Assembly (NCBI GenBank): GCA_947650285.1
Contig: CANTFL010000086.1
Coordinates: 1,364,001 to 1,428,000, forward strand
Length of the DNA: 64,000 bases
Reading direction: 5' to 3'
Source of the DNA: Hyaloperonospora brassicae
Lineage: Eukaryota; Oomycota; Peronosporomycetes; Peronosporales; Peronosporaceae
Shown here: positions 32,160 to 45,811 of the stretch, one piece after another
Layout: each line of letters starts with the position of its first letter
How positions within the stretch are numbered: the first letter of the stretch is position 1
Made by a program: the position numbers and the translations under genes
Notes under the pieces: generated by a model
Told to the model about the DNA's origin: nothing
Databases searched by the model: none
What the model saw: the letters and a program-made list of their open reading frames with translations, nothing else

Positions 32160-35100
32160 TTATCTAATGCAGTCCATGATGGTTTGACTGATTTCTTCCG
32201 CCTCCGAACGCACGGCCATCTGCACACATCAACACAGTAAGAAACGAGCGACAAGGGGCGAACAACACACAACGCAACACACACCTGCAGAATCATGCCG
32301 CCGCCCTGTTCATCCAGCGATATTCTTGACTTCACCAGCGCCTTCAGGCCACCAACAAACACGCCTGACAACAGAAGAATGTGTGCCTTGGCCTTTGGCT
32401 GTGGCACGGCCGTGTTCTCACAAGGCTGCATGCCGAGGTTTTCGATGACTGCTGCCACGCCCTCCACGATGCTCTTGTACTTCAGGCCGTAACTGCCCTT
32501 CACCTCGGCACTGTCGCCGATACGCTCCCAAGCCGAGCGGAAGTCATTCACGGAGATCTTGGCCATCAGGTCCGACGCGCTAATGTCGATGTCTTCCATC
32601 GGGTACTCCTCATCAAAGCCATCGTCTTCGACCTCGCCGGACGACGGGTTCACTTCGTGCACCTTGAACTTCAACTACGCAACGCAGACAAGGAGTAGAG
32701 TGAGTACTAGCGAAACGACAGAAACGTAGACTCGAACCCACATTACAACATACCTCGACGTTGGCGAGTTGCACGATGGGGTAAACGCCGTCTCCGATGT
32801 ACTGCAAGCAGACGTAGCACGAGCCCGTCTTCCCGTAGGCCAGTTTGTCCAGGGAGACAACAGAGTGCACCTGCCAAATGTCGTCAGGCTCCATGACGAA
32901 GCCGATGCTCACGTTCGTGAGAAGCTGGTCGCTCACCGTGTTCAGCACCTTGTACTGTTACGACAAGCAGAGCAGCGTCAGAACAGAGCCTAGTCTCGAT
33001 AAGTAGATGTTGCGCACACAGTTCCGCACCTGGAGTACAATGTGCTGGGGAAACACGTGCTTCGTGCAACTGACGACGTATTCCGTCTCGGCTTCCGTCA
33101 ATTCGAGACGCTTGGATGAGCGGAAAAGCGCACCCAGCTCGGCAAACTCGGGAATCTATAGCAGTTGAGTAGCAGCAAAGCGCAAGTCTGAGCCTCGGGA
33201 AGGTGCACAAAAGCCAGCAAACGTACCGTATACAGTTCCTTCGCAAGATCTTGAGGCTCAGGAGCAGCGTCGGCCTGGACAGCGCCATTGTCAGTCTCCG
33301 CGCTGTCTGTATTCGTCTCGGTGTCATCTTCAACGACTTCGACGTGAGGCAGTGTCTCAAAGGTAAGCGGACCATCAGCAGGGCGCAGCTCGTACTGATC
33401 GATCGACTTCTGAAGCGCCGCCACACTCATCGGAAAGTCATCAACAAGGAGGTTGCGGCTGGTCGTCTCATCGCCTTCTAGGACGGCAAGATACATCGTG
33501 GCACGATCGCGGACTTCGTCGTCGTCATCAAGTTTGCAGCACTGCAGTAGAGATGATACACTAGAACGGAGCGAGCTCACTCGAATGGCAAACTGGGCCA
33601 ACGCTGAAACGGCTGATGCGCGCACAGGGGCATTTTCAAGAATGACGCGGTTGCGGATGAAACGGATGTACCGTGCAGGTGCTGACGTGGTGGGACCTTT
33701 CTGCCCCAGTACGCGCAAGATCTTTGTAGATAGCTGTGCAAACTCACAGTCCTCGATGAACTCGCACAAGTGGAGTAGCGCGGTCTCTTTGCACTCTTGG
33801 ATGCGGTCAATCAGGAACAGAATGGCGTCTGTAATCGTCTTCTTGAACTCATACCCACCTTCCTCGCGGAGGAAATTGGCCAGAAAGTTCAGCAAAATGC
33901 GGTGTTTCTGAGGGTACTTCAAGCACAAGTTCTTGATCGCCTCCACCACGACGATCTTGAACTCGTCAGCGATGTCACCCATAAACGTCGAGATTTGCTT
34001 CATCAATCGATCCACGCTCGATTCGGCACCTGTTGCAACCAGATTCACAGCAAATATGAGCGTCGTTTGTTGAGCGGTAGAAACGGTGATTGTAGCCGTG
34101 TCTCCAATACCTACCAGTCTTCAAGAGCGTGGTGATCGCCAGAGTCGCAATGGAACGATTGGAGTCCGAAATAAGCGTCTCCATGTCCTCATTGCAGCGT
34201 GTTATCAGCATAGGCTGCGCCAGCGCCACTTGGCTGAGTGTCCGCACAGCAGCGAAACGAAGAGTAGGCTTTGACGACCCCAAGAACAACTGTAGCACGA
34301 CGATTGCTTGTGTCAAGTCACGCGCATCCACAGGCAGAGCGCACAGCGCCTTGGCAGCCTCGTAAATGACCATCTAGCACACCAAGACAAACAGCAACAT
34401 CAAGAATGAGCACCAGGAAGATGCATCAGTGGCAGTCGAAACCGCTGCAGATCACCAATCCGTACCTCGTTCTTCTGACGGAGCATCTTTTGCAGAAATC
34501 CGTACAGCGGCGTGGTGTCCTGTCCGTTTGTGCTTTCACGCAACAGGGCTGCCGTGTAACGGATCAGCAAGCACGTTGCAAGGTTCGAGCGCAGATTGGT
34601 CTTCTGCAGCTGCACAATAAACTTTGACACAGCGAGCTTATCGTGCTGGCGGATCTGGTACAGGAGCGAAACGCCGTGGTATTGGACCATATCGTGCGTC
34701 GAATTCACGGCCTCTTGCACCTCGTTCACCCAGCGCCGCACGATCTCTGGGTTGCTTTTGATCAAGTGGATACCAGACACCAATGCCGAGCTGGCAACGA
34801 GTGCATTACGGTCCACGATTGCCTGCTTGATGTAACGCTCGATCGCGTTCAACATGGAGCCCTGTATACCCATTGCATCCCACAGCATTCCATTACGGTC
34901 AGTCGCTGCAGCCAACACACTACCACGTGTAGCGATATACGTACGTCAATGATCCGGCAAAGCACTCGAATCGCATTTGCACGGTACAGATCGACGTCAG
35001 AGCTCATATCCTTCGTCAGACTCTGGGTCACAATGATCACCTGATACCGATCACCAATTTCAGCAACAACAACACGTCTGTCAGCGCCTCATTGTCTCGT

Positions 35101-35714
35101 GTACCCCCGCCTCACACCACCACAACCCGTCCAGTGGGGCAGTCCCTACCTCATCGGCAGCAGTGGCCTCGGCCACTTCCTTGATAAACAAATACATCAT
35201 ACGACGTAGATTCGCATCTTTCGACTGAAAGAGCTTCGTGACGCCAAAAAAGACCGCCGTCGTCTCGGCACTGGTGAACGGCTCTCCCTGCGTCAGGATG
35301 TGCAGCAGCTTGGTAATCAGCTGACAGCATTTCTTCGGGTGACGCGTCACGGTCGTCGCGTCGGAAAAGATCTTGGTCTCCTGCAGCACTGTGGCCTTGT
35401 CCAGCCCCTGGAACGGCGACACTGGCAGATCGACCGAAGCGTATACACAGGATCCGAGGCCAAGCACAGTATACATACAAACAACCAGTCAGTATCACGC
35501 GGTATCCAGGCAGTAAATCGATAAAGCGGGACGCCGTCCCTCGGGATCCACGCCCCACGAGCGACAGCGCGTCAAGCGTCGTACCCTGGTCCTCTTCGTC
35601 GTTCTTGAACTTCTCCTTGATGTCGGCCATGACGGACGAGATCGTCATCGTGGATCGACTGCGGCCCGAGTCGCCCGTGCCGCCGCTGCCGTTGTACGTG
35701 TCCTGCGTCGCCAT
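32160..35714 (-). CDS. COPG: Coatomer subunit gamma (gamma-COP)
   Basis: Ten exons on the minus strand, approximately 35714-35552, 35421-35150, 35040-34945, 34861-34466, 34373-34115, 34029-33227, 33155-33030, 32954-32754, 32674-32285 and 32219-32160. Phases agree throughout and give 921 residues; the first donor (gtggat) is weak and less sure. The adaptin-like N-terminal trunk is clear ([94 protein letters not shown]). A linker, the gamma-COP appendage ([17 protein letters not shown]) and the C-terminal platform ([20 protein letters not shown]) follow. The protein is part of the COPI coat for Golgi-to-ER traffic. About 50 residues precede the usual start, giving a longer N-terminus than animal forms. 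Confidence 0.96.
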
Positions 35715-35918
35715 CGCAGTCGTTCGCTTGGATTTGTCGACCTCAGGCAGTAGTAGGAGCCGCGTGGCGTCGGATACCGGCGGGTGGTCGAGCGAAATAC
35801 CGGTATGATAGAGTCCCCACCCCGTCCTAGTTTAGGATCCTCCGGCTCTGCGCGACGGCTATCTTGTGTGGGTGTCGAGTGAAAACGCGAGCGAGCGAGC
35901 AAGCGCGCGCTCGATCCA

Positions 35919-35952
35919 CCAATCGACCGTCCAGACGTGCGATTCCACCAAT
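35919..35952 (+). promoter_or_regulatory. Two CCAAT boxes upstream of the H2B gene
   Basis: CCAATC occurs at 35919 and 35948, about 270-300 bases before the H2B start and between it and the divergent gamma-COP gene. The same word occurs twice between H3 and H4. CCAAT elements are common in histone promoters. Confidence 0.5.
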
Positions 35953-36221
35953 CACGACACGCAAAGCGCTCCGACGCGACAAGCCCTGCGCCGCGAGCCA
36001 CCTCAACAGCACCGGTTCTTCCTCGTCGCCTCTCGAGCGACGCGCGGGAACCGCAGAGGTCGTCGCGGTCCCTCGTCTTCGTCTTCCTCGCCTTCTTCGT
36101 CCTCGCGGTGTTCATTCCCTGATTTCGCTCGTGCAGTGCAAGTTCTCCCGCTACTGCAACTGCTACTACTACTACTACCACAACCACTACCGCCACAACT
36201 CTTTCTCGTCCGATTGCAGCA

Positions 36222-36569
36222 ATGGCAAAGACTCCGTCGAAGAAGGCTGCAAAGGTTGTGGCCAAGTCGGGCAAAGGCCGCGGCAAGAAGCGCGTCGAGT
36301 CGTACTCGACGTACATCTACAAAGTGCTGCGTCAGGTGCACCCCGAGACGGGCATCAGTAAGCGCGGGATGTCGATCATGAACTCGTTCATCAACGACAT
36401 TTTCGAGCGCATTGCGTCGGAGGCGGGCAAACTCTCGCGCTACAACAAGAAGTCGACGCTGTCGAGTCGCGAGATCCAGACGGCCGTGCGCCTGATGCTG
36501 CCGGGCGAGTTGGCCAAGCACGCCGTGTCGGAAGGCACGAAGGCCGTGACGAAGTTCACGTCCGCTTAG
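36222..36569 (+). CDS. H2B: Histone H2B
   Basis: Single exon of 115 residues. A lysine-rich tail ([19 protein letters not shown]) is followed by the H2B fold: [59 protein letters not shown] and [19 protein letters not shown], ending TKFTSA. It lacks introns, as in replication-type histone genes, and is followed by a histone-type stem-loop about 100 bases downstream. It lies near the H3/H4 pair, forming a small histone cluster without H2A in this window. Confidence 0.98.
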   Translation: MAKTPSKKAAKVVAKSGKGRGKKRVESYSTYIYKVLRQVHPETGISKRGMSIMNSFINDIFERIASEAGKLSRYNKKSTLSSREIQTAVRLMLPGELAKHAVSEGTKAVTKFTSA

Positions 36570-36672
36570 GCGTTTTCCAGGCGTGTCGACAGCTGTTGAG
36601 CGACTGCCGTTGCGTGCGCGAGCAATAGCAGCAGCGACAGTCGCGGTCGCAGGTCGCCATGCTCTGTCCACT

Positions 36673-36688
36673 GGTGTTTTTCAACACC
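36673..36688 (+). terminator. Histone mRNA 3' stem-loop (H2B)
   Basis: ggtgtttttcaacacc forms a 6-bp stem with a 4-base ttTC-type loop, the same shape as the animal histone stem-loop. It is followed by accc and, about ten bases on, the purine-rich word caagaag. Confidence 0.85.
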
Positions 36689-36699
36689 ACCCGTTCGAC

Positions 36700-37777
36700 A
36701 AGAAGTGCACGTGCTGAGTAGGAGGTGGTGTCTGGTAGTGAATAGATGCGTGGGTGGGTGTGGGTGGATTGGCAGAGCTTCGACAAGAAGCCGAGGGAGC
36801 GAAAGAGCGATCGAGGTCAGCGTCCGCTGCCATTCAGCCACCGCGAGTCGGAACCACTAGCTGTCACGGCAGGGGCTGATCGATCGTCCTGGTGTGAAAT
36901 GGGCGGTGGGGTGAGTCTCGGGTCGGTGCAGTGACTTGGCCCGAGACTGCCGACTTCTTCGTGCAGACTACAATGGCGCGTGTTGACAGATTCGCAGCCA
37001 GAAGGTGTGGTCGACACGACGGAGAGAGTAGCGTCTTGCGCATGACAGCATAAGTGGGTAACGATATTGATGAGCCATTCCTCTGCATGTCTGTCCTCAC
37101 GTCGAGAGCAAAGACACGTTGTTCGTTCGTAGTTATCATTTGTGAATGCGCTGGAGTGTATCGGAAGAACTGATCTCTCGCGCAAGTCGATGAATGGCAC
37201 GGCATCTTGACATACGTCGGATGCCGCGCAAGTACCCAATTACAACGATCGACCATCACGTGACGACGTGAACTCTACTTTGCGCCCGGTAGTGACTACC
37301 ATAATGAGCCATGCTTCGACAAGTCGCGTCAGTCGTCTGATATCGAATGAGATGAGGTGTTGGAGATGGCAAAGGGCCGCTGCCGCCGTCTGCCTGCAAA
37401 CAGAGTGTCGTACTTGCTGTTTCTCCATGCAGAAGAAACGAAGATGCTGAATAAGTCGCACATCAAGTCGCGTTCAGGTGAGTCACGCAACCTCTATGAC
37501 TACGTCTGCTCTGTATACACTCGGCTCTTCTACAAGCTGTTTAAAGGCACCTCGAGGCTCGCAAGCGCAGCCGGCGCACACTAACGCAGACGTCTGTCTG
37601 TGCATACAGACGCAGCTTCGAGCATTCAGTTATGCACCTCTCGGAACAACAAAACTCAACCGATGCTACAGTCCTGCGACTACTAGTGCTACAACTAGTG
37701 CTACAACTAGTAGCACTGCCACTAGTAGCACTACTACCCCTTCTGCTGTATACGACACGTCTTCTTTCGAAATGGGT
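36700..37777. other. Intergenic region between convergent H2B and H3 genes
   Basis: No supported gene. Near the right end (about 37680-37735) lies a small repeat of actagtgctaca/actagtagcact words in direct and inverted order. Both histone stem-loops point into this region. Confidence 0.6.
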
Positions 37778-37793
37778 GGTGTTAAAAAACACC
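37778..37793 (-). terminator. Histone mRNA 3' stem-loop (H3)
   Basis: On the minus strand the sequence reads ggtgttttttaacacc, a 6-bp stem with a four-T loop. It is followed by acccatttcgaaagaagac, matching the layout downstream of H2B and H4. Confidence 0.85.
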
Positions 37794-37931
37794 AGATTGG
37801 TCGTATCGACCACGAGGCCACCAGAGAGAGACACACACACAATCTCTCTCTGCGAGTGTGTGGCACGTGCCCCGAGTTCAGCCTCCGAGACCGCTTCTCG
37901 GCCGCAACGAGCGGCAGCTGCAGACCGCCGC

Positions 37932-39098
<1,167 letters not shown>

Positions 39099-39247
39099 GC
39101 AAGCAGCTGCCGTGTCGACAAGACGTATAGCTGTCGTGTCGACAGCGAACGTCGGCGCAACGCGCGGGCAGCAGTGGCGCACGGTGTGCACGCGCAAGTT
39201 CGGGCCGTTTGCTACAAAGCGACGAGCGCTTCTCCCGCTCATTCACT

Positions 39248-39263
39248 GGTGTTTTTCAACACC
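39248..39263 (+). terminator. Histone mRNA 3' stem-loop (H4)
   Basis: ggtgtttttcaacacc, identical to the H2B stem-loop, followed by acccgtttctaaagaattt. The accc...aaagaa spacing matches that at H3. Confidence 0.88.
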
Positions 39264-39730
39264 ACCCGTTTCTAAAGAATTTCTATCGTGTCGTGGATAT
39301 TGGGAGGGGCTTGTGACTGAATGCAGGCAGGTAGGATGGTAGGCAGGTCGGTACGTAGGTAGAAAGGAAGTGAAAGTTGGCACGAGGATCGAAACGAAAT
39401 GAAACCGACGCGAGCGCGTGATTCCGACTCAGTCGGTCCTTGACAAGACGAGCAATCGTCAAGTGTCGGTGCAACGTCCACTTCTGCACTAAGCGCACTG
39501 CTTCTTCCGTCACCTGTGGAGTTGCGGTCTTCCCCTTCTTGTCTGGACGAGAGCGATCATCCTCTCGGTGTGCGTCTGCCGGTTTTGCACAGTACACAGC
39601 ATCGCATCTGCCGTTCGTTCCGTTCTTCTGCTCCATTGCATCGTCTCTGTTTCAGCCGTTGGCCACGTTCGTGCAGAGTCATATCATCGTACTGTAGCAG
39701 TCGTCCGTCCCCACCAGTCAGTCAGTCAGT

Positions 39731-41101
39731 CTATGTAATCAGCTGCCTACCGATGGGGTGCGTGAGGAACACGTCTTGCAGCTCCTGGTGCGAGCACTGC
39801 AGCTCCAGCAAAGGGTAGCGCGACGTGCGCGTGGCCAGCTGCTTGATCACGCCCGAGCGCTCCAGTTCGTCGCAGATGAAGAGCAGTCCGCGCAGTCGCG
39901 GGACCGGCACGAACGCGTGCGTCTTGCACAGGATCGCAAAGCGCTCGATCACAGCTTCGAGCTCCGCGCCGCTTCTCGTGCTCGTACGCGCCGCCGTCGA
40001 CCGCACTTCCATGCGGAGCGCCACTAAGAACGTGCACTCGAACTTACTGCACGCGCGCAGTCGGCTCATGGGCGCCGACAGTGCCACGGCCTGCTGCGCC
40101 TCGTGCAAGTCGTCGCTCGTCACAAAGAGCTCGCGTCGACCGTCCCGAGTTGCCTGACCGGCCATGGCCGCAACGCGGTGCAGACACACCTCTGCCGACT
40201 TGCGGCAGAGCGTGAGGGCCTGCCGCACGTCCCCCGACTGGTGCGCGAGCGACTTGGCACAGATCTGGATGGCCTCGGGACTGAAAATGTCCAGCGCGAG
40301 TAGCCGCTGCTGGATAATGGTCTCGAGCTGCGCGCGCGTGTACGCGGGGAACGTGATGCGATGGCCGCCGAGTCGACTGCGGATCTTGCTGGGCAGGCGC
40401 TCGGGCAAGTCCATTGTGTTGGCAATGCCGACGATCACGAGCTTGGCCGTGGCCGCCGTTTGCCACTCGAGCAGGTTGTACAGCACCTGGTTCTTGCCCG
40501 CCAGCATAAAGTCCATCTCGTCCAGCAGCACGAGCAGCATGGGACGCGCCGCACGCGCCGTGTGGAACTCGCGCTGCAGCAGATCACACAGACGCGCGGC
40601 GCTTATAGCTCTCCGCACACCGCGTGCGTCCTTGTCGTCCTTGTCCTCTTCTTCTTCTTCTTCTTCTCGTGGCTGCAACGCCTTCCACAAGATGCTGTAC
40701 GCCACGTCCGGCCGCGGCATCTGCAGACCATTGACCTCGACCCACGCAAAGTTGCGCAGTCTGCCGGCATCGCGCTCTGACTCGAGTGTGTGGACCACTT
40801 CCTTCACGATCGACGTCTTGCCGGCCCCAGGCAGACCGCTGATGTAGATGGGCCCACCGGCGCTCTGGTGCTCGATCGACGAGCGCAGCGCGGCGTATAT
40901 CTCGTCCCGCTCGTCTTCCCGTCCGGTCATCACGCGCGGCAGGTTCGACAGCTGCAGCTCTTGACACGCGCGCCGCAGCTTTTCCACAGCGGCGGCGGCA
41001 GCAGCAGCGGACGGAGGTAGAGCGTCCGCGACATGGGCCGTCGCGTGACCGGGTGCAGCACGCGCGCGTGTGAGCCGCGGTGCGAGGGTTGGTGAGGCCA
41101 T
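39731..41101 (-). CDS. ORC1: ORC1/CDC6-type AAA+ replication initiator
   Basis: Single exon of 456 residues. An A/R-rich N-terminus leads to the AAA+ core: MTGREDERDEI, Walker A GLPGAGKTS, WVEVNGLQMPRPDVAYSILW, Walker B LLVLLDEMDF, sensor-1 region IANTMDLPERL, arginine-finger region IRSRLGGHRITF, and sensor 2 in SGDVRQALTLCR. A winged helix closes the C-terminus. The motif set is that of ORC1 and CDC6, which load MCM helicase at origins. There is no BAH domain, and the protein is shorter than animal ORC1, so CDC6 is a real alternative. A poly-E run (about 148-155) sits in a loop. It is divergent from MFAP1 with about 250 bases between the starts. Confidence 0.9.
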   Translation of the reverse strand: MASPTLAPRLTRARAAPGHATAHVADALPPSAAAAAAAVEKLRRACQELQLSNLPRVMTGREDERDEIYAALRSSIEHQSAGGPIYISGLPGAGKTSIVKEVVHTLESERDAGRLRNFAWVEVNGLQMPRPDVAYSILWKALQPREEEEEEEDKDDKDARGVRRAISAARLCDLLQREFHTARAARPMLLVLLDEMDFMLAGKNQVLYNLLEWQTAATAKLVIVGIANTMDLPERLPSKIRSRLGGHRITFPAYTRAQLETIIQQRLLALDIFSPEAIQICAKSLAHQSGDVRQALTLCRKSAEVCLHRVAAMAGQATRDGRRELFVTSDDLHEAQQAVALSAPMSRLRACSKFECTFLVALRMEVRSTAARTSTRSGAELEAVIERFAILCKTHAFVPVPRLRGLLFICDELERSGVIKQLATRTSRYPLLELQCSHQELQDVFLTHPIGRQLIT

Positions 41102-41354
41102 TTCTAAATCGAAGCGTGCGTATCAGCACGGTCCGGCTGTGCATATATCCGTTTTAACATGGATATGCAGAAACGTGGACAGCCCATCGAGTAAAAGCGC
41201 ACCAGCTTTTTTGTTTTCGCTGTTAAAACGCAATGGGCATCACGAGTTTCCCAATTGTCGCATCAGAGATTAATTGTCAATATATATATTGGAAGACATC
41301 GATTTCATTCCGTCACTTGTCGCACGACAATATAGTGCAGACAAAGCGTCCAGC

Positions 41355-43207
41355 ATGGCGCTCTTCACCAAGAAGGACCTGGGGCTGCTGCTGCCGGACG
41401 ACGTCCCGGGCGACCCCGTGTCGCTGCGTTACACCAACACCAGGTACACTGACGTCACCGCTCGCTGCTCTGCGTGACTTTCTCGCTCGTTTCCACGTGC
41501 TCACCTTTCCACTCGTTTGCTGTCGTTTGCTGTCGTTTGCTGTGGATGTCTATAGAGAAGAGACTGAGGTGTTCAAGCCACTGAAGCCCAAAGTCGATCC
41601 GTCCGTGAAGGTCGCGCGGTATCGGGCCGGCCAAGTGCCCAAGTTCGCGCACGGGTACGAAGAGGAACGTGGCTTTGTGACGGCGAGTCGGCAAGTGCGA
41701 CGAGTGGTGCCGACGGCCAAAGCGCCGATCAAGACGGGTCCAGTGCTTCAACGTGGCCGCAAACGCGTAGAGGCAGAGGTGGTGCGATGTTCGTCGGGGA
41801 ACACAAAGGGCAAAACAGACGTGAACGAGACAGAACGGGCCTTGCGGGATGAGGAGGAGGATGGAGCGAGTGGGCAAGACGTGGCCAAGGCCCTGCAGGA
41901 TTCGAGCTCGGATGAAGAAGAGGACTCGGACATTGACCGTCGTCGCCGCTTACTGCGCAGCAAGGCAAAGTCTCGTTGTGACCAGAGCAAAGAAAAGAGT
42001 GGACCTGCAGAGATGGAGGAACGGGGCAAGCGGCAGTACGTGGAAGCTCAGGTTGTCAAGCAGAGTGTAGCAGTAGCCCCAGTGGCTGGGACGCAAGACG
42101 ACCACTCTGCGTCGAGTGGCAGTTCGAGCTCGGAGTATGAGACCGACACGGACGAGTCGGAGCCCGGTGAAGAGCTCATGAAGCCCATTTTCGTGCCCAA
42201 GAAAGCTCGGGGTACGTTGAAGAGTCAGGACGAACTTGCAGCGGAAGAAGAGCGACGAGAGAAGCGCGAGTTGGAGAAGCTCGAGGCACGTAAGATGGAG
42301 TCGCGTCGCATGGTCGCTGAAGAGCTCCGACGCGAGCAGGATACAGCCAGCAAGTGTGACGAGACGAATGGAGAGATGCCGGACGATGCGGACGGCCTGG
42401 ACCCGGCGCAGGAGTACCGCGACTGGGAGCTGCGCGAAATGCGGCGAATCAAACGGTGTGTAACTTGTGGCGGTGGAATCAGTTGTGCGTAGTCGATGAC
42501 GGACGGACTGATTGACTGACGTTGTGTCCATGTTCGACCTGCCTGCAGTGATCGCGACCGGAAACAGCAGCGCAGAAAGGAGGAGAGTGAAACGCTGAGG
42601 CGGCGCAACATGTCGGAGGAAGCGCGTGCTGCAGAAGATGCGTACGTTGCTGTAATGGATTATATCGGATGTGGATGGAATGACAGCGCTACTGTGTATT
42701 GCGGTGTCTCACGTGGGTTCTCTCTCTCTCACTCTCTTTGCTGCAGCAAACTGAAAAAGCACGAGCCAAAAGAGAAGAAAAAGCTCAAGTTCATGCAAAA
42801 GTACTACCACAAAGGCGCTTTCTACGTGGACGACGACAGCATTCGCTCGAAGGACGACGTGCGCAAGCGAGACGCCACGGAAGCCACGCTCGAGGACAAG
42901 TTCGACAAGGAGATGCTCCCTGCCGTGATGCAAGTCAAAAACTTTGGTCGCGCTGGCCGGTACGGAGCTGGTGTGTTGCAACTTGTAGTGTGCGGCCCTC
43001 TCCGACGCAAGCATGTTGTCGTGTGTCTGCCTGTTTGTTGTTGTCTCCTTTCGCAGCACCAAGTACACGCATCTGGCGGACCAAGACACGTCACGCCGGG
43101 ACTCGCTGTGGGCCTGCGACGACGGCATCCGCGAAAAGTACAAGAGCCGCCTCGGCGGCATGAAGGATATCGACGGGTCGACGAAGCGAAGACGGAGAAA
43201 AGAGTAA
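41355..43207 (+). CDS. MFAP1: MFAP1-type spliceosomal protein
   Basis: Five exons (41355-41443, 41556-42455, 42549-42641, 42747-42959, 43057-43207) join in phase to 481 residues. The sequence is highly charged: acidic S/D/E-rich stretches ([29 protein letters not shown]), then the conserved [11 protein letters not shown] and the long basic-acidic helix. The C-terminal block is [29 protein letters not shown] and [22 protein letters not shown]1 is a B-complex spliceosome component that works with PRP38. Despite the name, it is nuclear and unrelated to microfibrils in function here. The 3' end is 234 bases from the stop of convergent UAP56. Confidence 0.94.
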
Positions 43208-43441
43208 CACCCGAACCGGCGGCTTGCGACGACGCCAGCAGAAACAGCGCGAGCCGAGTCGTACAGCGTCATCCGCAGTCTCACTTTGAATATATTCATT
43301 CGGCCACGAAGCAGCGGCTTTGTCCAGCAATGGAGCTCGCACACGTTGAGTAGTGGGGTTGGATGGTTTAGCACCGAGGCGCTTGCTTGTTTTGACCCTC
43401 CATCCTCTATCATCGTTCCCTTTGTACGCCAAACTGCTCGC

Positions 43442-45581
43442 CTAAGTGGTCATGTACGTCGAGATGTCGATCTGGTCTGGAAGCTCTGGGATGTTCACCT
43501 CGAAACGCGACTGCACCTTAGCCAGCATCTCCGTGTCCTCTTCAGACGAGATGAAACTAATCGACAGACCCTTGGTACCGAAACGGCCGGCACGGCCCAC
43601 GCGGTGAAGGTACTGGTCGCTGTCGTTCGGGAAATCGTAGTTGACGACAATGTTCACGCGCTCGATATCCATACCACGACCGAACAGGTCCGTCGTTACC
43701 AGGATACGCTTCTGGAAATCCTTGAAGCTTTTGTACCGCTTGATACGCTCGTCCTGCGACAGGTCGGCGGTGATGCAAATCGACGGGAAGTTGCACTCGT
43801 TCAACAGACGGTTCAGCTCCCGTCCACGGTTCTTCTTCGACACGAAAATCACCACCTGGTTGAACTCGAGCGCGTCCAGCAGGTCGTTCAGCTTGCGGTT
43901 CTTTTCAGACTCATCCAGCTTGATGTAGTACTGCTGCAGACCGTGCAACGTCAGCTTCGTCTCGTCGTCGACGTAGATCTCCATCGGCTGTGCAGCAGAA
44001 GCAATTCGCACAGCGTTCAGTAAGACACAGCACAGCGACCGTCGCATTTGTTCGTCGGGTAGATGTAACGTACGTCCTGGCAGAACTTGCGGCACACTGG
44101 ACGGATCTCCTTGCTCAAAGTAGCAGAAAACATCATTACTTGCTTGTCGTGCGGGGTCGCCTTGAAGATCTCCTGGATGTCGCGACGCATGTCTGTTCGA
44201 GCATTGACGACGACGCGTTAGTCAGTATTGCGCTTCGTCGTTGTTGACTGCACAACGTGGTTGCAAGACGTACCGACAGCTTCGAGCACCTTGTCACATT
44301 CGTCCATAACAAAGTGCTTGACCTTGTCCAGCTTCAGCGTTTTTTCACGCAGAAGACCCAGGATACGGCCCGGAGTACCCACGAGAATATGCGGCGGGTT
44401 GTTCTTCAGCGCCTCGCGGTTTTGCGAAATCGGCACACCTGTCGCAATCGATGCACACATGATTACTGACCCATCTCAGCACAATCGCCCACACTGCACG
44501 TGACGTACCACCGTAAAACACCCCCGTCTTGACATCCACTAGGTATTTGCTGAAACGCTCGTACTCGTGAGCAATCTGGAAAGCCAGTTCGCGCGTATGG
44601 CACATCACAACGACACTGATCTGACCGTCCACGGGCTCAATCTGAAACGCAAGAAACAACAGACAAGACACGACCGTAAGTACACGTGCACAACAAGATG
44701 CGCCACACGGCAGAGAGCCAGCGTCATACCTGGTGCAATGTGGCAAGCACAAACACCGCCGTCTTTCCCATACCCGACTTGGCCTGGCAAATAATGTCCA
44801 TGCCGAGCACAGCCTGAGGAATGCACTCGTGCTGGACTGTGTATACATAGAGCAACAACAATAGCACGCAAAAGCAACAGCCGCGTGGCCGTCAGCAGCT
44901 AATCCACAGTCGTTGTGCAATCGCCACCTGCACACGACACACCTTCGGACGGGTGCTCGAACCCGCAGTCCACAACAGCGCGCAGGCACTCGGGCTTCAG
45001 GATAAAGTCACGGAACCCGGAGCTGTGGATGCCGACGTAGTGCCCCCTATTGACAAGAGTCCCAGGTAGTCACAAGTCCAGCCAACACACAGCCGACGAC
45101 ACCATGGGCAACAGATACAGAAGAAGAAGTGGTTAACAAAACTGGGCTCTTTCCTCGTGGTTCCCTCCCTCTCTCTTGTGGGGTCCCGAGCGAGTAGACA
45201 GACCGACAGCCAGATGGACCGACAGTCGAGCGGCCAGTCGACCGTCTGTGGCGTCTTCAAGACAGCCAGTTCTACCCCGACAGAGCTCTTCTGCCCGTAA
45301 GCAGTCGGCCACAGAGCGCATGTTGCCGTCTCTCCTCGGCACAGCTTTTCGACTCGCTCGTCTCTCGGGTCCACAATGTCAATTACGTCCCCCCCCCGCT
45401 CCTCTCCCCCTCCTCTTCCTCCTCCTCCTCTCCTTCCAACAGCGAGACCGGGTGGGTATGTAGCTTACTTCTTGGCGTCTTTCCCCTCGGCGGCCTTCGA
45501 GGCGTCCGTCGTCGTCTCGTCCTCCTCTTCATAGTCGACCAGATCGTCATCGAACTCCTTGTGCGTCTCTTCGCCGGGCAT
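43442..45581 (-). CDS. UAP56: UAP56/Sub2 DEAD-box RNA helicase
   Basis: Seven exons on the minus strand (45581-45469, 45046-44943, 44836-44730, 44641-44509, 44438-44274, 44192-44074, 43987-43442) join in phase to 428 residues, the usual length of the family. Motifs in order: [10 protein letters not shown] (Q region), AKSGMGKT (I), VMCHTREL (Ia), VGTPGRI (Ib), DECD (II, the UAP56 signature), FSATL (III), VVIFVSK (IV), [10 protein letters not shown] (V) and [10 protein letters not shown] (VI). The N-terminal DDLVDYEEE matches the conserved acidic start. The protein acts in spliceosome assembly and mRNA export with TREX. Intron 1 is long for this locus (422 bases) and holds a C/T-rich run near 45390-45435. 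Confidence 0.97.
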
Positions 45582-45811
45582 TGTGTCTGCGGGGCGTTGT
45601 CGGGGTAAGTACGGGCTGCGGGTGGGTGGCGGAGATTTCGCTTGTGTGGCCCACTGCGGACAGCGGCGTGTGCGTACTTTGGAATCCAAGCGGAGGCGAG
45701 GAGGGACGACATCGGCTTACGTGGCCGACGTCACGGACACGTGTGGCGATTGGTAGAAAAGGAGCGCGCTCCGCCAATGAAAACAACACGGCAACTCGCA
45801 GGTCCCACCGG

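Noticed and set aside
35645..36316. Minus-strand frame of 223 codons across the gamma-COP/H2B interval
   Set aside because: Low-complexity R/T/V-rich translation overlapping promoter DNA and the H2B start; no support.
37666..37745. actagt-rich repeat near H3 as a transposon end or CRISPR-like array
   Set aside because: Units are short, irregular and mixed in direction, without spacers or flanking duplications.
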